A stretch of DNA of 64,000 nucleotides, from NCBI RefSeq assembly GCF_004216695.1, contig NZ_SGXC01000002.1:1612001-1676000 (forward strand), read 5' to 3'. Origin of the DNA: Pigmentiphaga kullae. GTDB lineage: Bacteria; Pseudomonadota; Gammaproteobacteria; Burkholderiales; Burkholderiaceae_B. A program made the translations under genes and the position numbers. Below are positions 9,929 through 19,300 of the stretch, piece after piece. Each line of letters opens with the position of its first letter. The stretch's first letter is position 1. A model generated the notes under the pieces. That model was not told the origin of the DNA and did no database searches. It saw only the letters and a list, made by a program, of their open reading frames with translations.

Positions 9929-10106
9929 GCTTTGTTTTTATCCCATTAGGTGATTCATAAACATCAAATATGAGGCTGGGCAGCAACACTTCCCGCCCTA
10001 TTCATGCTGCGATGCGACAAGAGCTTGCCTTATCCTGGGGTTTCCCCTAATATAGGGTTATCACCTAGGGGATAGCACCTAGGCAACCACTGTAAAGGAT
10101 ACAGCC
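9929..10106. other. intergenic leader region with direct repeats
   Basis: An AT-richer gap before the small orphan gene. It contains GGGG-ttt-CCCC at 10037-10047, CCCTA-ata-TAGGG at 10045-10057, and two direct repeats TAtCACCTAGG (10059-10069) and TAgCACCTAGG (10073-10083), 14 bases apart. A partial inverted copy, TAGGTGAT, is at 9947-9954. This looks regulatory, but no known factor is recognised. Confidence 0.35.
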
Positions 10107-10298
10107 ATGAAATACGTTCAAGACAGCAAGCTGACCGACACGCTCGAGCGCGAACTGATCCGTGGCGAGCTGGCCAACGAATTCGAACAGCCCCGCCCGT
10201 TCGAAACCCTGCGCGCCGCGGCCACCCAGGTCCTGAACCTGATCGCCGACCTGAAGGCGAACGCTCGCCGCTACAACATCCAGTACGTCAACGGCTGA
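10107..10298 (+). CDS. small hypothetical protein (63 residues)
   Basis: Not recognised. The 63-residue product starts MKYVQDSKL and is charged, largely helical, with no membrane segment or cysteine. Its middle (LRAAATQVLNLIADLKANA) could form an amphipathic helix. Evidence that it is real: AAAGGAT 6-12 bases before the ATG, strong GC bias at third codon positions, a leader with repeated motifs, and an intrinsic terminator 24 bases after the stop. It appears to be a monocistronic unit. Confidence 0.65.
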   Translation: MKYVQDSKLTDTLERELIRGELANEFEQPRPFETLRAAATQVLNLIADLKANARRYNIQYVNG

Positions 10299-10321
10299 TC
10301 GCCGCCATGCGGTGCCTCGGC

Positions 10322-10353
10322 AAGGGCGTCCCCGCCAGCGGGAGACGCCCTTT
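10322..10353 (+). terminator. intrinsic terminator after the 63-residue gene
   Basis: Arms AAGGGCGTC (10322-10330) and GACGCCCTT (10344-10352) are perfect complements, followed by a short T-run. Confidence 0.75.
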
Positions 10354-10407
10354 GTTCATTGGGACAAGGCATCGGCCATGAAGAAAACGACTAACTGGGG
10401 TGGAATG

Positions 10408-10439
10408 ACAAGGGGCGCCGAAGCGCCCCTTGTTTTTTT
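10408..10439. terminator. terminator between the small gene and the efflux operon
   Basis: Arms ACAAGGGGCGC and GCGCCCCTTGT close on a CGAA loop, followed on the plus strand by seven Ts. It abuts the stop of the outer-membrane channel gene on the minus strand and may act in both directions. Confidence 0.8.
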
Positions 10440-11893
10440 CATTGCACGGTAGATGTTGGCGGCGCCGCCTTGGCGGCCACCGTGTTCTCTTCCCAACCGC
10501 CACCCAGCGACTTGTACAAGCCCACCAGGTTGTTCAGGCGCTGAGTGCGCGCCTGCAACAGGCTCTGCTCGGCGGTGAACAGCGCCCGCTGCGAATCCAG
10601 CAGTTGCAGGTAGCTGTCGACCCCGTTGCGATACCGCATGTCGGACAGCTCCAGGCTGCGGCGGGACGCATCCACCAGGGTCTGCTGCGACTGGATCTGC
10701 CGGTCGTAGGTCCCCTTGGCGTCAAGCGCATCCGCCACTTCCCGGAACGCCGTCTGGATCGTCTTCTCGTATTGAGCCACCGCGATGTTCTTGCGGGCTT
10801 CGGACAGGTCGAGATTGGCCCGGTTGCGGCCGCCGTCGAAGATGGGCAGGCTGATCTGGGGCGCGAAGCTCCAGGCCAGCGAACCGCTGTCGAACAGCCC
10901 CGACAACTGGCTGCTTGCGGTGCCGAACGCGCCGGTCAGCGAAATCCTGGGGAAGAACGCGGCGCGGGCGGCGCCGATGCTGGCATTGGCGCTGCGCAAT
11001 TGCTGCTCGGCCGAACGGATGTCGGGCCGGCGTTCGATCAGGTCGGACGACAGGCCCACCGGCACATCGGCCAGCAGCCCCTGCTCGCTCAAAGGCCGCG
11101 GCGCGGGCAGATCGGCGGGCAGGGGCTGGCCGATCAGCAACACGATCGCATTGGTGGCCTGCGCGCGGTTGCGCTCGGCGATGGCCTGCTCGGACAAGGC
11201 GCTCTGCACCAGCGACTCGGCCTGCTGAAGCTCCAGTTCGGACGCCGCGCCGGCGTCGTAGCGCAGCTTGATCAGGCCGTACGAATCCTGCCGGGTCTTC
11301 AAGGTGCGCTGTGCCAGCGCCAGCAGCTCGTCGCTGGAACGCTCGTTCAGGTAGGCATTGGCCAGTTGGGCCACCAGGCTGATCTGCGTGCTGCGCCGGG
11401 TTTCCTCGCTGGCCAGGTATTGCGCCAGCGCCGCCTGGCTCAGGCTGCGGACGCGGCCGAACAGGTCCAGTTCGAACGCGGTCACCCCCAGGTTGACCTG
11501 GTACTGGCTGCCTATGGTCGAGCGGCCGGAATACGACAGGTCGCCGGGCGTGCGCTGGCGCGTGCCGTTCGCGTTGGCATTGATGCCGGGGAACTGGTCG
11601 GCGCGCGTCACGCCGTACTGGGCCCGGGCCGCCTCGATGTTCAGCACCGCCACGCGCAGGTCGCGGTTGTTTTCCAGCGACAGCGCGATCAGCCGTTGCA
11701 GGCGTTCGTCGCCGAAGAACTGGCGCCAGCCGATGTCGGCCGTGGCCGGCTGCGCGCCGGCCGGCGCCGCGCCGTGGGCGGAGAAATCCGCCTCCACCGG
11801 CGCCGCCGGGCGCTCATAGGTCGGGATCAGCGAGCATCCCCCCAGCAGGGCGGCGACGGCCACCGCCACGAGTGAGTGTGCGGGTCGTTTCAT
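10439..11893 (-). CDS. RND efflux outer-membrane lipoprotein (OprM/TtgC/NodT family)
   Basis: Outer-membrane channel of a tripartite efflux pump, TolC fold, 484 residues. The signal peptide ends in LLGGC with the lipid-modified Cys at residue 20. The two OEP repeats are visible (FGDERLQRLIALSLENNRDLRVAVLNIEAARA and RPDIRSAEQQLRSANASIGAARAAFFP). The ATG at 11893 is 1 base after the acrB stop, so translation is probably coupled. It is the last gene of acrA-acrB-OM channel. Confidence 0.93.
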   Translation of the reverse strand: MKRPAHSLVAVAVAALLGGCSLIPTYERPAAPVEADFSAHGAAPAGAQPATADIGWRQFFGDERLQRLIALSLENNRDLRVAVLNIEAARAQYGVTRADQFPGINANANGTRQRTPGDLSYSGRSTIGSQYQVNLGVTAFELDLFGRVRSLSQAALAQYLASEETRRSTQISLVAQLANAYLNERSSDELLALAQRTLKTRQDSYGLIKLRYDAGAASELELQQAESLVQSALSEQAIAERNRAQATNAIVLLIGQPLPADLPAPRPLSEQGLLADVPVGLSSDLIERRPDIRSAEQQLRSANASIGAARAAFFPRISLTGAFGTASSQLSGLFDSGSLAWSFAPQISLPIFDGGRNRANLDLSEARKNIAVAQYEKTIQTAFREVADALDAKGTYDRQIQSQQTLVDASRRSLELSDMRYRNGVDSYLQLLDSQRALFTAEQSLLQARTQRLNNLVGLYKSLGGGWEENTVAAKAAPPTSTVQ

Positions 11894-11894
11894 A

Positions 11895-14800
11895 TCAGTT
11901 TCCTTCATGCTTGACCGTTCCCGCCGCGCCGGCATCGCCCTTGTTCGGCTCGTCGTCATGGTGTCCCATGATATGCAGCGATTCGGGCTTGGTCTTGAAC
12001 AGCCTCAGCACCACCACGAAGAACACGGGCACCAGGAACACGGCCAGCAACGTGGCGGAGATCATGCCGCCCATCACGCCGGTACCGATGGCGCGCTGCG
12101 CGCCCGAGCTGGCGCCGGTGGCGATGGCCAGCGGCAGCACGCCCAGGATGAACGCCAGCGACGTCATGATGATGGGACGGAAGCGCAGGCGCGCCGCCTC
12201 GATCGTGGCTTCGGCCAGGCCCTTGCCCTCGGCATAGAGGTCCTTGGCGAACTCCACGATCAGGATGGCGTTCTTGGCCGACAGGCCGATGATGGTGATC
12301 AGGCCCACCTTGAAGAACACGTCGTTGGGCATGCCCACCATCGTCACCGCCAGCACCGCGCCCAGGATCCCCAGCGGCACCACCAGGATCACCGAGAACG
12401 GAATGGACCAGCTTTCATACAGCGCGGCCAGCACCAGGAACACCACCAGCAGCGACAGCGTCAGCAGGATGGGCACCTGGGCGCCCGACACGCGTTCCTG
12501 CAGCGACTGGCCCGTCCACTCGTAGCCGATGCCCGGGGGCAGTTCGCGCACCAGGCGCTCCATCTCGCTCATGGCCTCGCCGGTACTGAAGCCCGGCTTG
12601 GCGTCGCCCGAGATCTTATAGGCGGGATAGCCGTTGTAGCGGATGACCTGCACCGGACCCTTGGCCCATTCGGACGAAGCGAAGGCCGAGAACGGCACCA
12701 GCCCCCCGCTCGAATTGGCGGCATACAGGCGCAGCAGGTCGTCAGGCGACATGCGGTCCCTGGCCTCGGCCTGCACGACCACGCGCTGGACGCGGCCGGC
12801 GTTGATGAAGTCGTTCACCACGGCCGAGCCCACCGACGTGGACAGCGACGAACGGATGGAATCGAACGACACACCCAGGGCATTGGCCTTCTCGCGATCG
12901 ATCAGCAGGCGCAGTTCGGGCGCGTCTTCCAGACCTTCGACACGGGCGTACGCGATCACCGGGCTCTTGGCGACGGCGCCCAGCAACTGGTCGCGGGCGT
13001 CGCGCAGCGCGTTGTGGCCCAGTCCGCCCCGGTCCTGCAGGCGGAACGTGAAGCCGGTCGCGTTGCCCAGTTCGGGAATGGCCGGCGGCACGATCGAGAA
13101 CACCATGGCGTCCTTGATGCGCGCGAAGAAGCTGCCGTTGGCGCGCGCGGCCTCGGCCTGCGCCGATTCGTCCGCGCCGCGCTCGGACCAGTCCTTGAGC
13201 GTGGCGAACGACAGCGCCGCGTTCTGGCCCATGCCCGAGAAGCTGAAGCCCAGGATAGTGATGATGGACTTCACCGAAGGCCGCGCGGCATAGTGCGCTT
13301 CCATCACGTCGACCGCCTCGCTGGTGCGGTTGACCGAGGCGCCCGGGGGCGTCTGGATGTCGGTGATCACGTAGCCCTGGTCTTCCGCGGGCAGGAACGA
13401 GGAAGGCAGGCGCAGGAAGGTGTAGGCCATCACCGCCAGGATGGCCGCGTAGATGACCATGTAGCGCCCGGTCTTGGCCAGCAGGCGTCCCACCCAGTTC
13501 TGGTAGCGGTCGGCGGTGCGGTTGAAGCTGCGGTTGAACCAGCCGAAGAAGCCCTTCTTCTCGTCGTGCGCGCCCTTGGGGATGGGCTTGAGCAGCGTGG
13601 CGCACAGCGCCGGCGTCAAGGACAGCGCGAGGAAGCCCGAGAACAGGATGGACGTGGCCATGGCCAGCGAGAACTGCCGGTAGATCACCCCCACCGACCC
13701 GCTCATGAAGGCCAGCGGCAGGAACACGGCCGTCAGCACCAGCGTGATGCCGATGATGGCGCCGCTGATCTGGCCCATGGCCTTGCGGGTGGCCTCCTTG
13801 GGCGGCAACCCTTCCTCGACCATGATCCGCTCGACGTTCTCCACCACCACGATGGCATCGTCCACCAGAATACCGATCACCAGCACCATGCCGAACATGG
13901 TCAGCACGTTGATCGAGAACCCGGCGATCAGCATGCACGCGAACGACCCCATCAGGCAGATCGGCACCACGATGGACGGAATCAGCGTGTAGCGGAAGTT
14001 CTGCAGGAACAGGAACATCACCAGGAACACCAGCACCATGGCCTCGACCAGGGTGTGGAGCACCTTCTCGATCGACGCCTTCACGAAGGGCGAGGTGTCG
14101 TACGGGATGTCGTACTTGTAGTCGGCGGGGAAGTAGGCCGACAGCTCGGCCATCTTGGCCTTGACGCCCTCGGCCGCCGACAGCGCGTTGGCGCCCGGCG
14201 CCAGTTGCACCGCCACGGCGGCGGTCGGCTTGCCGTTCAGGCGCGACGAGAACGCGTAGGACTCGGCGCCGACCTCGATGCGCGCGACGTCGCGCAGCCG
14301 CACCGACGAGCCGTCCGGATTCGCGCGCAGCACGATGTTGCCGAACTCCTCGGGGGTAGCCAGCTGGCCGCGCACCGAGATGGTCGCGGTGATCTGCTGG
14401 TCGGGCAGGTTGGGCTGGTCGCCGATGGCGCCCGCCGGCAACTGCACGTTCTGGCCCGCGATGGCGGCATTGACGTCGGCCGCGGACAGCTTGAAGCCCA
14501 CCAGCTTGGCCGGGTCGATCCAGATGCGCATGCCCCGCTGCGAGGCGAACAACTGCGCCCGGCCCACACCCGGGATACGGCGGATTTCGCTCAGCACGTT
14601 CCGGGTCAGGTAATCGCCCAGGCCGACGGCATCGGTGGCGCCGCTTTCGGAGGACAGGGTCAGCACCAGCAGGAAGTTGGTGCTGGCCTTCTCCACCCGC
14701 AGTCCTTGCTGCAGCACGGACTGCGGCAGGCGGGACTCGACCCGCTTGATGCGGTTCTGCACATCCACCGCGGCCAGGTCGGGATCGACGCCCGGCGCGA

Positions 14801-15077
14801 AGGTGATGTCGATTTCGGCGCGGCCAAAGTTGCTCTGCGACTCGAAATACAGCATGCCCTGGGCGCCGTTGAGCTCGTCCTCGATCAGGCTGGTGATCGA
14901 CTGCGCCACCGTTTCGGCGGACGCGCCGGGATAGGTGGCCGACACCGAGATGACCGGCGGCGCCACCGCCGGGTACTGCGACACCGGCAGGTTGGGAATG
15001 GCCAGGACACCTGCCAGGATGATGAACAGCGCGACCACCCAGGCAAAAATCGGCCTGCTAATGAAAAATTGCGACAT
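11895..15077 (-). CDS. acrB: RND multidrug efflux permease, HAE1 family (AcrB/MexB-like)
   Basis: Inner-membrane, proton-driven drug exporter that forms the pump core. The 1060 residues and N-terminus MSQFFISRPIFAWVVALFI are typical of HAE1 pumps. Visible landmarks include GASAETVAQSI, the TM4 proton-relay segment ILVDDAIVVVENVERIM with two adjacent Asp, and a C-terminal twelve-helix pattern ending with LIVEFAKDLYAEGK and IGTGVMGGM. It has the polar porter and docking loops of drug pumps, not metal pumps. The AcrR-type operator upstream of acrA controls it. Confidence 0.95.
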   Translation of the reverse strand: MSQFFISRPIFAWVVALFIILAGVLAIPNLPVSQYPAVAPPVISVSATYPGASAETVAQSITSLIEDELNGAQGMLYFESQSNFGRAEIDITFAPGVDPDLAAVDVQNRIKRVESRLPQSVLQQGLRVEKASTNFLLVLTLSSESGATDAVGLGDYLTRNVLSEIRRIPGVGRAQLFASQRGMRIWIDPAKLVGFKLSAADVNAAIAGQNVQLPAGAIGDQPNLPDQQITATISVRGQLATPEEFGNIVLRANPDGSSVRLRDVARIEVGAESYAFSSRLNGKPTAAVAVQLAPGANALSAAEGVKAKMAELSAYFPADYKYDIPYDTSPFVKASIEKVLHTLVEAMVLVFLVMFLFLQNFRYTLIPSIVVPICLMGSFACMLIAGFSINVLTMFGMVLVIGILVDDAIVVVENVERIMVEEGLPPKEATRKAMGQISGAIIGITLVLTAVFLPLAFMSGSVGVIYRQFSLAMATSILFSGFLALSLTPALCATLLKPIPKGAHDEKKGFFGWFNRSFNRTADRYQNWVGRLLAKTGRYMVIYAAILAVMAYTFLRLPSSFLPAEDQGYVITDIQTPPGASVNRTSEAVDVMEAHYAARPSVKSIITILGFSFSGMGQNAALSFATLKDWSERGADESAQAEAARANGSFFARIKDAMVFSIVPPAIPELGNATGFTFRLQDRGGLGHNALRDARDQLLGAVAKSPVIAYARVEGLEDAPELRLLIDREKANALGVSFDSIRSSLSTSVGSAVVNDFINAGRVQRVVVQAEARDRMSPDDLLRLYAANSSGGLVPFSAFASSEWAKGPVQVIRYNGYPAYKISGDAKPGFSTGEAMSEMERLVRELPPGIGYEWTGQSLQERVSGAQVPILLTLSLLVVFLVLAALYESWSIPFSVILVVPLGILGAVLAVTMVGMPNDVFFKVGLITIIGLSAKNAILIVEFAKDLYAEGKGLAEATIEAARLRFRPIIMTSLAFILGVLPLAIATGASSGAQRAIGTGVMGGMISATLLAVFLVPVFFVVVLRLFKTKPESLHIMGHHDDEPNKGDAGAAGTVKHEGN

Positions 15078-15228
15078 GTCTGGTGACTCTCTTAGAGATG
15101 CTTCGGGCGGCCCGACAGGACCCGGCTCGATCTTGACGAAGCCGGGTTCGCCCTGCCTGCGTCTCGACCGGACCGGTCTTCACCGGCCCGCGTACCCGGG
15201 GCGGATTGCGCGCCGGGCACGGTACCAA

Positions 15229-16437
15229 TCACGACTTGCTGCCTTGCTGGCCAGCCGGCTGCGCCGGCGCGGGCTCGGCCGCGGGCTTCCAGGGGACGGG
15301 CTTGACCTGCGCGCCCGGACGCACCTTCTGGAAGCCTTCGACGACGACCACGTCGTTGGGCTTCAGACCCTGGGTGACGATCCAGCGATCGCCCACCGCG
15401 GCACCGGTCTTGACCGGGCGCGGCTCGATCTTGTTCTCGGCGCCGACCACATAGACCGACGCGTCGCCGTTGGCGCCGCGCTGCACGGCCTGCTGCGGCA
15501 CGGTCAGCGCCGCCTCGTCGATGCCCTGCTCGACCCGCACCCGCACGTACATCCCGGGCAGCAGGACGTTGTTCGGGTTCGGGAACTCGGCGCGCAGCGT
15601 GACCTGGCCGGTGCTCTGGTCGACCGTGACGTCCGAGAACAGCAGCTTGCCGGTCAGCGGATAGCGCGAGCCATCGTCCAGCACCAGCGACACGCGCGCT
15701 TCGTTCGGCGCGACCTGCTTGATCTTGCCGCTGTCGAAGGCCGCCCGCAGCTGGCTCAGCTGCGCCACGGACTGCGTGAAATTGGCATAGACCGGATCCA
15801 GGCGCTGGATGACCGCCAGCGGCGTGACTTCGCCCTGGCCGACCAGCGCGCCTTCCGTGACCAGCGCGCGGCCGATGCGGCCGGAAATCGGGGCCGTGAC
15901 GGTGGCGTAGTCCAGGCTGAGCTTGGCGCGGTCCAGCGCGGCACGGGTGGCCGACACGGCCGCCTGCGCCTGCTTGTACGAAGCGACGGCGTTGTCGTAC
16001 TCCTGCTTGCTGACCGCGTTCGCCTTCACCAGCGGCTCATAGCGTTCGGCCAGCATGCGGGCCTGGTACAGGTTGGCTTCGTCGCGCTCGAGGTTGGCCT
16101 TGGCGCTGTTGTAGTCGGCCTGGAAAGGCGCCGGGTCGATCTTGAACAGCAGTTGGCCCGCCTTGACGTCGCTGCCTTCACGGAAGGCGCGCTGCAGCAC
16201 GATGCCCGCCACGCGCGCCCGGACCTCGGCGATGCGGGTCGCTTCCAGGCGCCCCGGCAATTCGTTGACGATGACTTCCTTGGTCGGGGTGATGGTGACG
16301 GTGCCGATCTCCATCGGAGGAGGCGCCCCCGCGCCCTGCTGCGCGCCACCGTTTCCTTTGCCGCAAGCCGACAGCGCGAGCAGGGTCGCCAGCGATACCG
16401 CGCCTAGCAGATAAGGTGAGCGTCTTTTGCGTTGCAT
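15229..16437 (-). CDS. acrA: RND efflux periplasmic adaptor (AcrA/MexA-like)
   Basis: Membrane-fusion lipoprotein linking the permease to the outer-membrane channel, 402 residues. The lipobox LSAC places the lipidated Cys at 25. The domain order is normal: a split biotinyl-lipoyl domain, an alpha-hairpin (about 105-170, ANLERDEANLYQARM), a beta-barrel, and a membrane-proximal domain (VYVVGAENKIEPRPVKTG). It is the first gene of the operon; a 151-base gap separates it from acrB. Transcription should start about 150 bases upstream at the promoter overlapping the palindrome at 16585-16612. Confidence 0.94.
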   Translation of the reverse strand: MQRKRRSPYLLGAVSLATLLALSACGKGNGGAQQGAGAPPPMEIGTVTITPTKEVIVNELPGRLEATRIAEVRARVAGIVLQRAFREGSDVKAGQLLFKIDPAPFQADYNSAKANLERDEANLYQARMLAERYEPLVKANAVSKQEYDNAVASYKQAQAAVSATRAALDRAKLSLDYATVTAPISGRIGRALVTEGALVGQGEVTPLAVIQRLDPVYANFTQSVAQLSQLRAAFDSGKIKQVAPNEARVSLVLDDGSRYPLTGKLLFSDVTVDQSTGQVTLRAEFPNPNNVLLPGMYVRVRVEQGIDEAALTVPQQAVQRGANGDASVYVVGAENKIEPRPVKTGAAVGDRWIVTQGLKPNDVVVVEGFQKVRPGAQVKPVPWKPAAEPAPAQPAGQQGSKS

Positions 16438-16582
16438 AGCATTCCTCTAGGCATAGACGTCTCGGCACGGATGAAGCCGAAACGTAGTCGAAATCCCGGG
16501 ATGACGAAAGCCTTGCGCGTCCGGCGGCCTGGCGCGCGCCGGGTGCGGACGGGAAGACATTGCGGACATCGTGAAGCAGGCG

Positions 16583-16588
16583 ATTATA
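16583..16588 (-). promoter_or_regulatory. acrA promoter -10 box
   Basis: On the minus strand a perfect TATAAT; with an 18-base spacer the upstream hexamer is TATACA (4 of 6 to TTGACA). Both lie in or beside the palindrome, so a bound repressor would block RNA polymerase. Confidence 0.6.
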
Positions 16589-16612
16589 CAAACATTCATG
16601 GATGTTTGTATA
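16585..16612. promoter_or_regulatory. AcrR/TtgR-type operator of the efflux operon
   Basis: A 28-base palindrome with perfect arms TATACAAACAT and ATGTTTGTATA around TCATGG. It closely resembles the palindrome before acrR at 20978-21005 and, from memory, the E. coli AcrR box. It overlaps the acrA promoter. Confidence 0.75.
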
Positions 16613-16925
16613 AAAAGAACGAATTTTTTTGTTTCGTCAGTTGAGCGCCAGAATATGTCAAGTGGGCATTAACCCCTGGCGTGACTAGGGCTTTTACCGA
16701 CTTGCATCTCGCCCGGCGCGGCATGCGCTCCCGAGGGGAAATGCTCCCACACTTTTGCGGCCAACTGCTGAGCCTTTTGCGATTTTGCTCCACCATCGTT
16801 GCGGCATAAACAACACCCTGCCCCCTCTGCGGCCCTGCCGGCGCGCGGCCGCGCCGGACCGGATGGGTTTATAGTCTGGCCGTGCGCCCGCGCACCGCAC
16901 CGCATCGAACGACAGAGGAAGCCCC

Positions 16926-17777
16926 ATGCGTCTGGACAATGGCCGAGAAAGCAGCAACATCGAAGACCGGCGCGGCAGCGGCCCCCGCCTGGCGGGCCGC
17001 GGTTCACTGGGCATAGGCGCGGTGGTGCTGGCGCTGGTCGCCATGTACTTCGGCGTCGATCCCTCGGTAGTTCTGGACCTGGCGTCCGGCCCCGGCCAGT
17101 CGGTCCAGGAAACGTCCGGGCCCCCGCCGGCCGACGACAAACAGGCCCAGTTCGTCTCGAAGGTGCTGGCCGACACCGAGGACACCTGGAGCCAGATCTT
17201 CACCGCGTCCGGCAGCCGCTACACCGACCCCAAGCTGGTCTTGTATTCGGGCGCCACCAACACCGCCTGCGGCACCGGCCAGGCGGCCATGGGGCCGTTC
17301 TACTGCCCCGGCGATGCCCGCGTCTACCTCGACATGAGCTTTTTCGAGGAAATGCAGCGCCGCCTGAACGCCCCCGGCGACTTCGCCCGCGCCTACGTGA
17401 TCGCCCACGAGATCGGACACCATGTCCAGAACCTGACGGGCACGGCCGACAAGGTCAACCGCCAGCAGCGGCGCTCCAGCCAGGTCGAGGCCAACCAGTT
17501 GTCGGTACGGATGGAACTCCAGGCCGACTGCTACGCCGGCATCTGGGCCCATCACGCCAATCGCGCCCGGCAGATCCTGGAACCCGGCGACGTCGAGGCG
17601 GCCCTGAACGCCGCCTCGGCCATCGGCGACGACCGCCTGCAGAAGGAAGCCCAGGGCTACGTGGTGCCGGACGCCTTCACGCACGGCACTTCGGCGCAGC
17701 GCGTGCGCTGGTTCAAGCGCGGGCTGGAAACCGGCAATCCCGGCAATTGCGATACGTTCTCCGCTGCGTCGCTCTGA
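16926..17777 (+). CDS. ypfJ: neutral zinc metallopeptidase, YpfJ family
   Basis: Predicted membrane-anchored metalloprotease of unknown substrate, 283 residues. The N-terminus is polar, then one membrane segment (about 28-42, LGIGAVVLALVAMYFG). The zinc motif HEIGH is at residues 161-165 with the catalytic Glu162, followed by an ELQADCYAGIWAHHA segment that should supply the third ligand. AGGAAG lies before the ATG. A strong terminator follows, shared with the convergent cfa gene. Confidence 0.92.
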   Translation: MRLDNGRESSNIEDRRGSGPRLAGRGSLGIGAVVLALVAMYFGVDPSVVLDLASGPGQSVQETSGPPPADDKQAQFVSKVLADTEDTWSQIFTASGSRYTDPKLVLYSGATNTACGTGQAAMGPFYCPGDARVYLDMSFFEEMQRRLNAPGDFARAYVIAHEIGHHVQNLTGTADKVNRQQRRSSQVEANQLSVRMELQADCYAGIWAHHANRARQILEPGDVEAALNAASAIGDDRLQKEAQGYVVPDAFTHGTSAQRVRWFKRGLETGNPGNCDTFSAASL

Positions 17778-17805
17778 TCGCCGCGCGCCCGCCTTGCCGA
17801 AACGC

Positions 17806-17831
17806 GCGGGCCCCGCTTGAGCGGGGCCCGC
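17806..17831. terminator. bidirectional hairpin between ypfJ and cfa
   Basis: Perfect 11-base arms GCGGGCCCCGC/GCGGGGCCCGC with loop TTGA, in the 76-base convergent gap. No clear T-run on either strand. Confidence 0.6.
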
Positions 17832-17853
17832 TGCTTGCGGACCGCATAGCGGA

Positions 17854-19107
17854 TCAGCGATAGATGTAGTCCCGCCGGAACGGATAGGCCTGGCCCGGGG
17901 GCTCGTCGAGCTGGGTTTCATCGAACACGCCCTGACGCTGGCACAGCACCTGATTCAGCGAAATCCAGCCCTGCTCGAACGCCATGGCACAGCCGGCCAG
18001 ATACAGCCTGTAGGCACGGATGGACTTGGCGCCCTGCTCGCCGGGCAATATCCGGTAGGCCTCGTCCAGCTTTTCCTCCAGTCCGTCGCTCCAGGCCCAC
18101 AGCGTGCGCGCGTAATGGGGCCGCAGATTCTCGACGTCGACGGCTTCCAGCCCGCCATCGCTGAGCGTCTCCAGGACCTTGCTGACGTGCACCAGCTCTC
18201 CGCCGGGGAATATGTATTTCTCGATGAAATCGCCCATGCCGCTGCCGAGCTGGGCATTGTAGGTGCCGCCGGACGTGATGCCGTGGTTCATCACCAGGCC
18301 ACCCGGACGCAGGAGCCGGCGGACTTTCGAGAAATAGCCGGTCAACTGGGCGCGCCCGACATGCTCGAACATCCCGACCGATGCGATTTTGTCGAACGGC
18401 CGGGTTTCCTCCAACTGGCGGTAATCCAGCAATATCATCCGGACGCGGTTCTGGAGCCCCTTTTCCTCGATCAGGCGGTTCACGTGCGCATGCTGGTTCT
18501 TGGACAGGGTAATGCCGGTGGCGTCGACGCCGTAGTTTTCGGCCGCCCACAGCAGCAGGCCGCCCCATCCCGCGCCGATGTCCAGGAATCGCTCGCCCTC
18601 GTGCAGCCGCAGCTTGCGGCAGATATGGTCGAGCTTGGCCTCCTGGGCCTGGGCCAGCGTCATGCCGGAATCACGGTAATAGGCGCACGAATAGACGCGG
18701 CGCGGATCCTGCCACAGACCGTAGAAATCGTCGGACAGGTCGTAGTGGAACTGGATCTGCCTCGCATCGCGGTCCATGGTGTGGCGCATGACCGACGTCG
18801 CCTTGCGCCCCAGTTCCGAGAGCCAGCCGGGCTGGGAATTGTCGACCGGCGATTCGGTCAGTATGGCGGCGGCCGCCGCCATCAGGTCGCGCATGTTGCC
18901 GGTTATGTCGACCCGCCCCTCGACATAGTCCTCGCCCAACTGGCCGATGCGGCCCCGGACCAGATGGGACACGGAACGCAGGGTCTTGAGCGTGAACCCG
19001 ACCTTCGGATCGCCGGCCCCCAGCCGGGTACCGTCGGGCAGTATGAGTTGAACGGGAACGGGTAATGAGGAGAGTTGACGTTCTGCCTGGGAAAAAAGTG
19101 CATTCAT
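17854..19107 (-). CDS. cfa: cyclopropane-fatty-acyl-phospholipid synthase family methyltransferase
   Basis: Transfers a methylene from SAM to double bonds of membrane phospholipids, giving cyclopropane fatty acids. 417 residues. Seen: an N-terminal lipid-binding-type domain, HYDLSDDFY at 121-129, SAM motif I DIGAGWG at 176-182, then FDKIASVGMFEHVG and the C-terminal EQGWISLNQVLCQR. The ATG at 19107 (MNALFSQAERQ) fits the family; a longer in-frame extension upstream is Cys/Arg-rich and unlikely. A close paralogue family of unknown SAM methyltransferases is the alternative. Confidence 0.9.
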   Translation of the reverse strand: MNALFSQAERQLSSLPVPVQLILPDGTRLGAGDPKVGFTLKTLRSVSHLVRGRIGQLGEDYVEGRVDITGNMRDLMAAAAAILTESPVDNSQPGWLSELGRKATSVMRHTMDRDARQIQFHYDLSDDFYGLWQDPRRVYSCAYYRDSGMTLAQAQEAKLDHICRKLRLHEGERFLDIGAGWGGLLLWAAENYGVDATGITLSKNQHAHVNRLIEEKGLQNRVRMILLDYRQLEETRPFDKIASVGMFEHVGRAQLTGYFSKVRRLLRPGGLVMNHGITSGGTYNAQLGSGMGDFIEKYIFPGGELVHVSKVLETLSDGGLEAVDVENLRPHYARTLWAWSDGLEEKLDEAYRILPGEQGAKSIRAYRLYLAGCAMAFEQGWISLNQVLCQRQGVFDETQLDEPPGQAYPFRRDYIYR

Positions 19108-19300
19108 GTAGGGTTTTCCGTTTCCACAACCTGTCGGACCGCGACAGACGCGTTTTTTTATCGGCGCGCAACCCACATCAGGCAAAGATTCCCCTAGGTC
19201 GGCGCTATTCGGTAGACCAGCTTCGTAACCACTTTGCTTTTTTATCCTAGCACCAAAAGCGCGGACGTTCATGGCCCGCGGAACGTTCAAAAAACCCTAT

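Larger units (their letters stand above)
16438..16925. other. 488-base divergent intergenic region, acrA | ypfJ
   Basis: No convincing gene. It holds the acrA promoter and AcrR-type palindrome, a GC-rich inverted repeat at 16838-16857 (CCGGCGCG/CGCGCCGG) and a -10-like TATAGT at 16870-16875 for ypfJ. The short reading frames here lack coding bias and ribosome-binding sites. Confidence 0.6.

Noticed and set aside
9942..10106. Possible riboswitch or small RNA in the leader of the 63-residue gene
   Set aside because: Repeats and short hairpins are present, but no known riboswitch consensus could be matched by eye.
11907..15086. 1059-codon open frame antisense to acrB
   Set aside because: Low-complexity, His/Arg/Gln-rich product mirroring acrB; no domain, no start signal.
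15078..15228. Possible extra copy of the three-hairpin element between acrA and acrB
   Set aside because: GC-rich inverted segments are present, but the CCGGC-N3-GCCGG core and the C/G hairpin do not align with the six true copies.
16596..16796. 66-codon frame in the acrA/ypfJ gap
   Set aside because: Overlaps the operator, has no ribosome-binding site and no coding bias.
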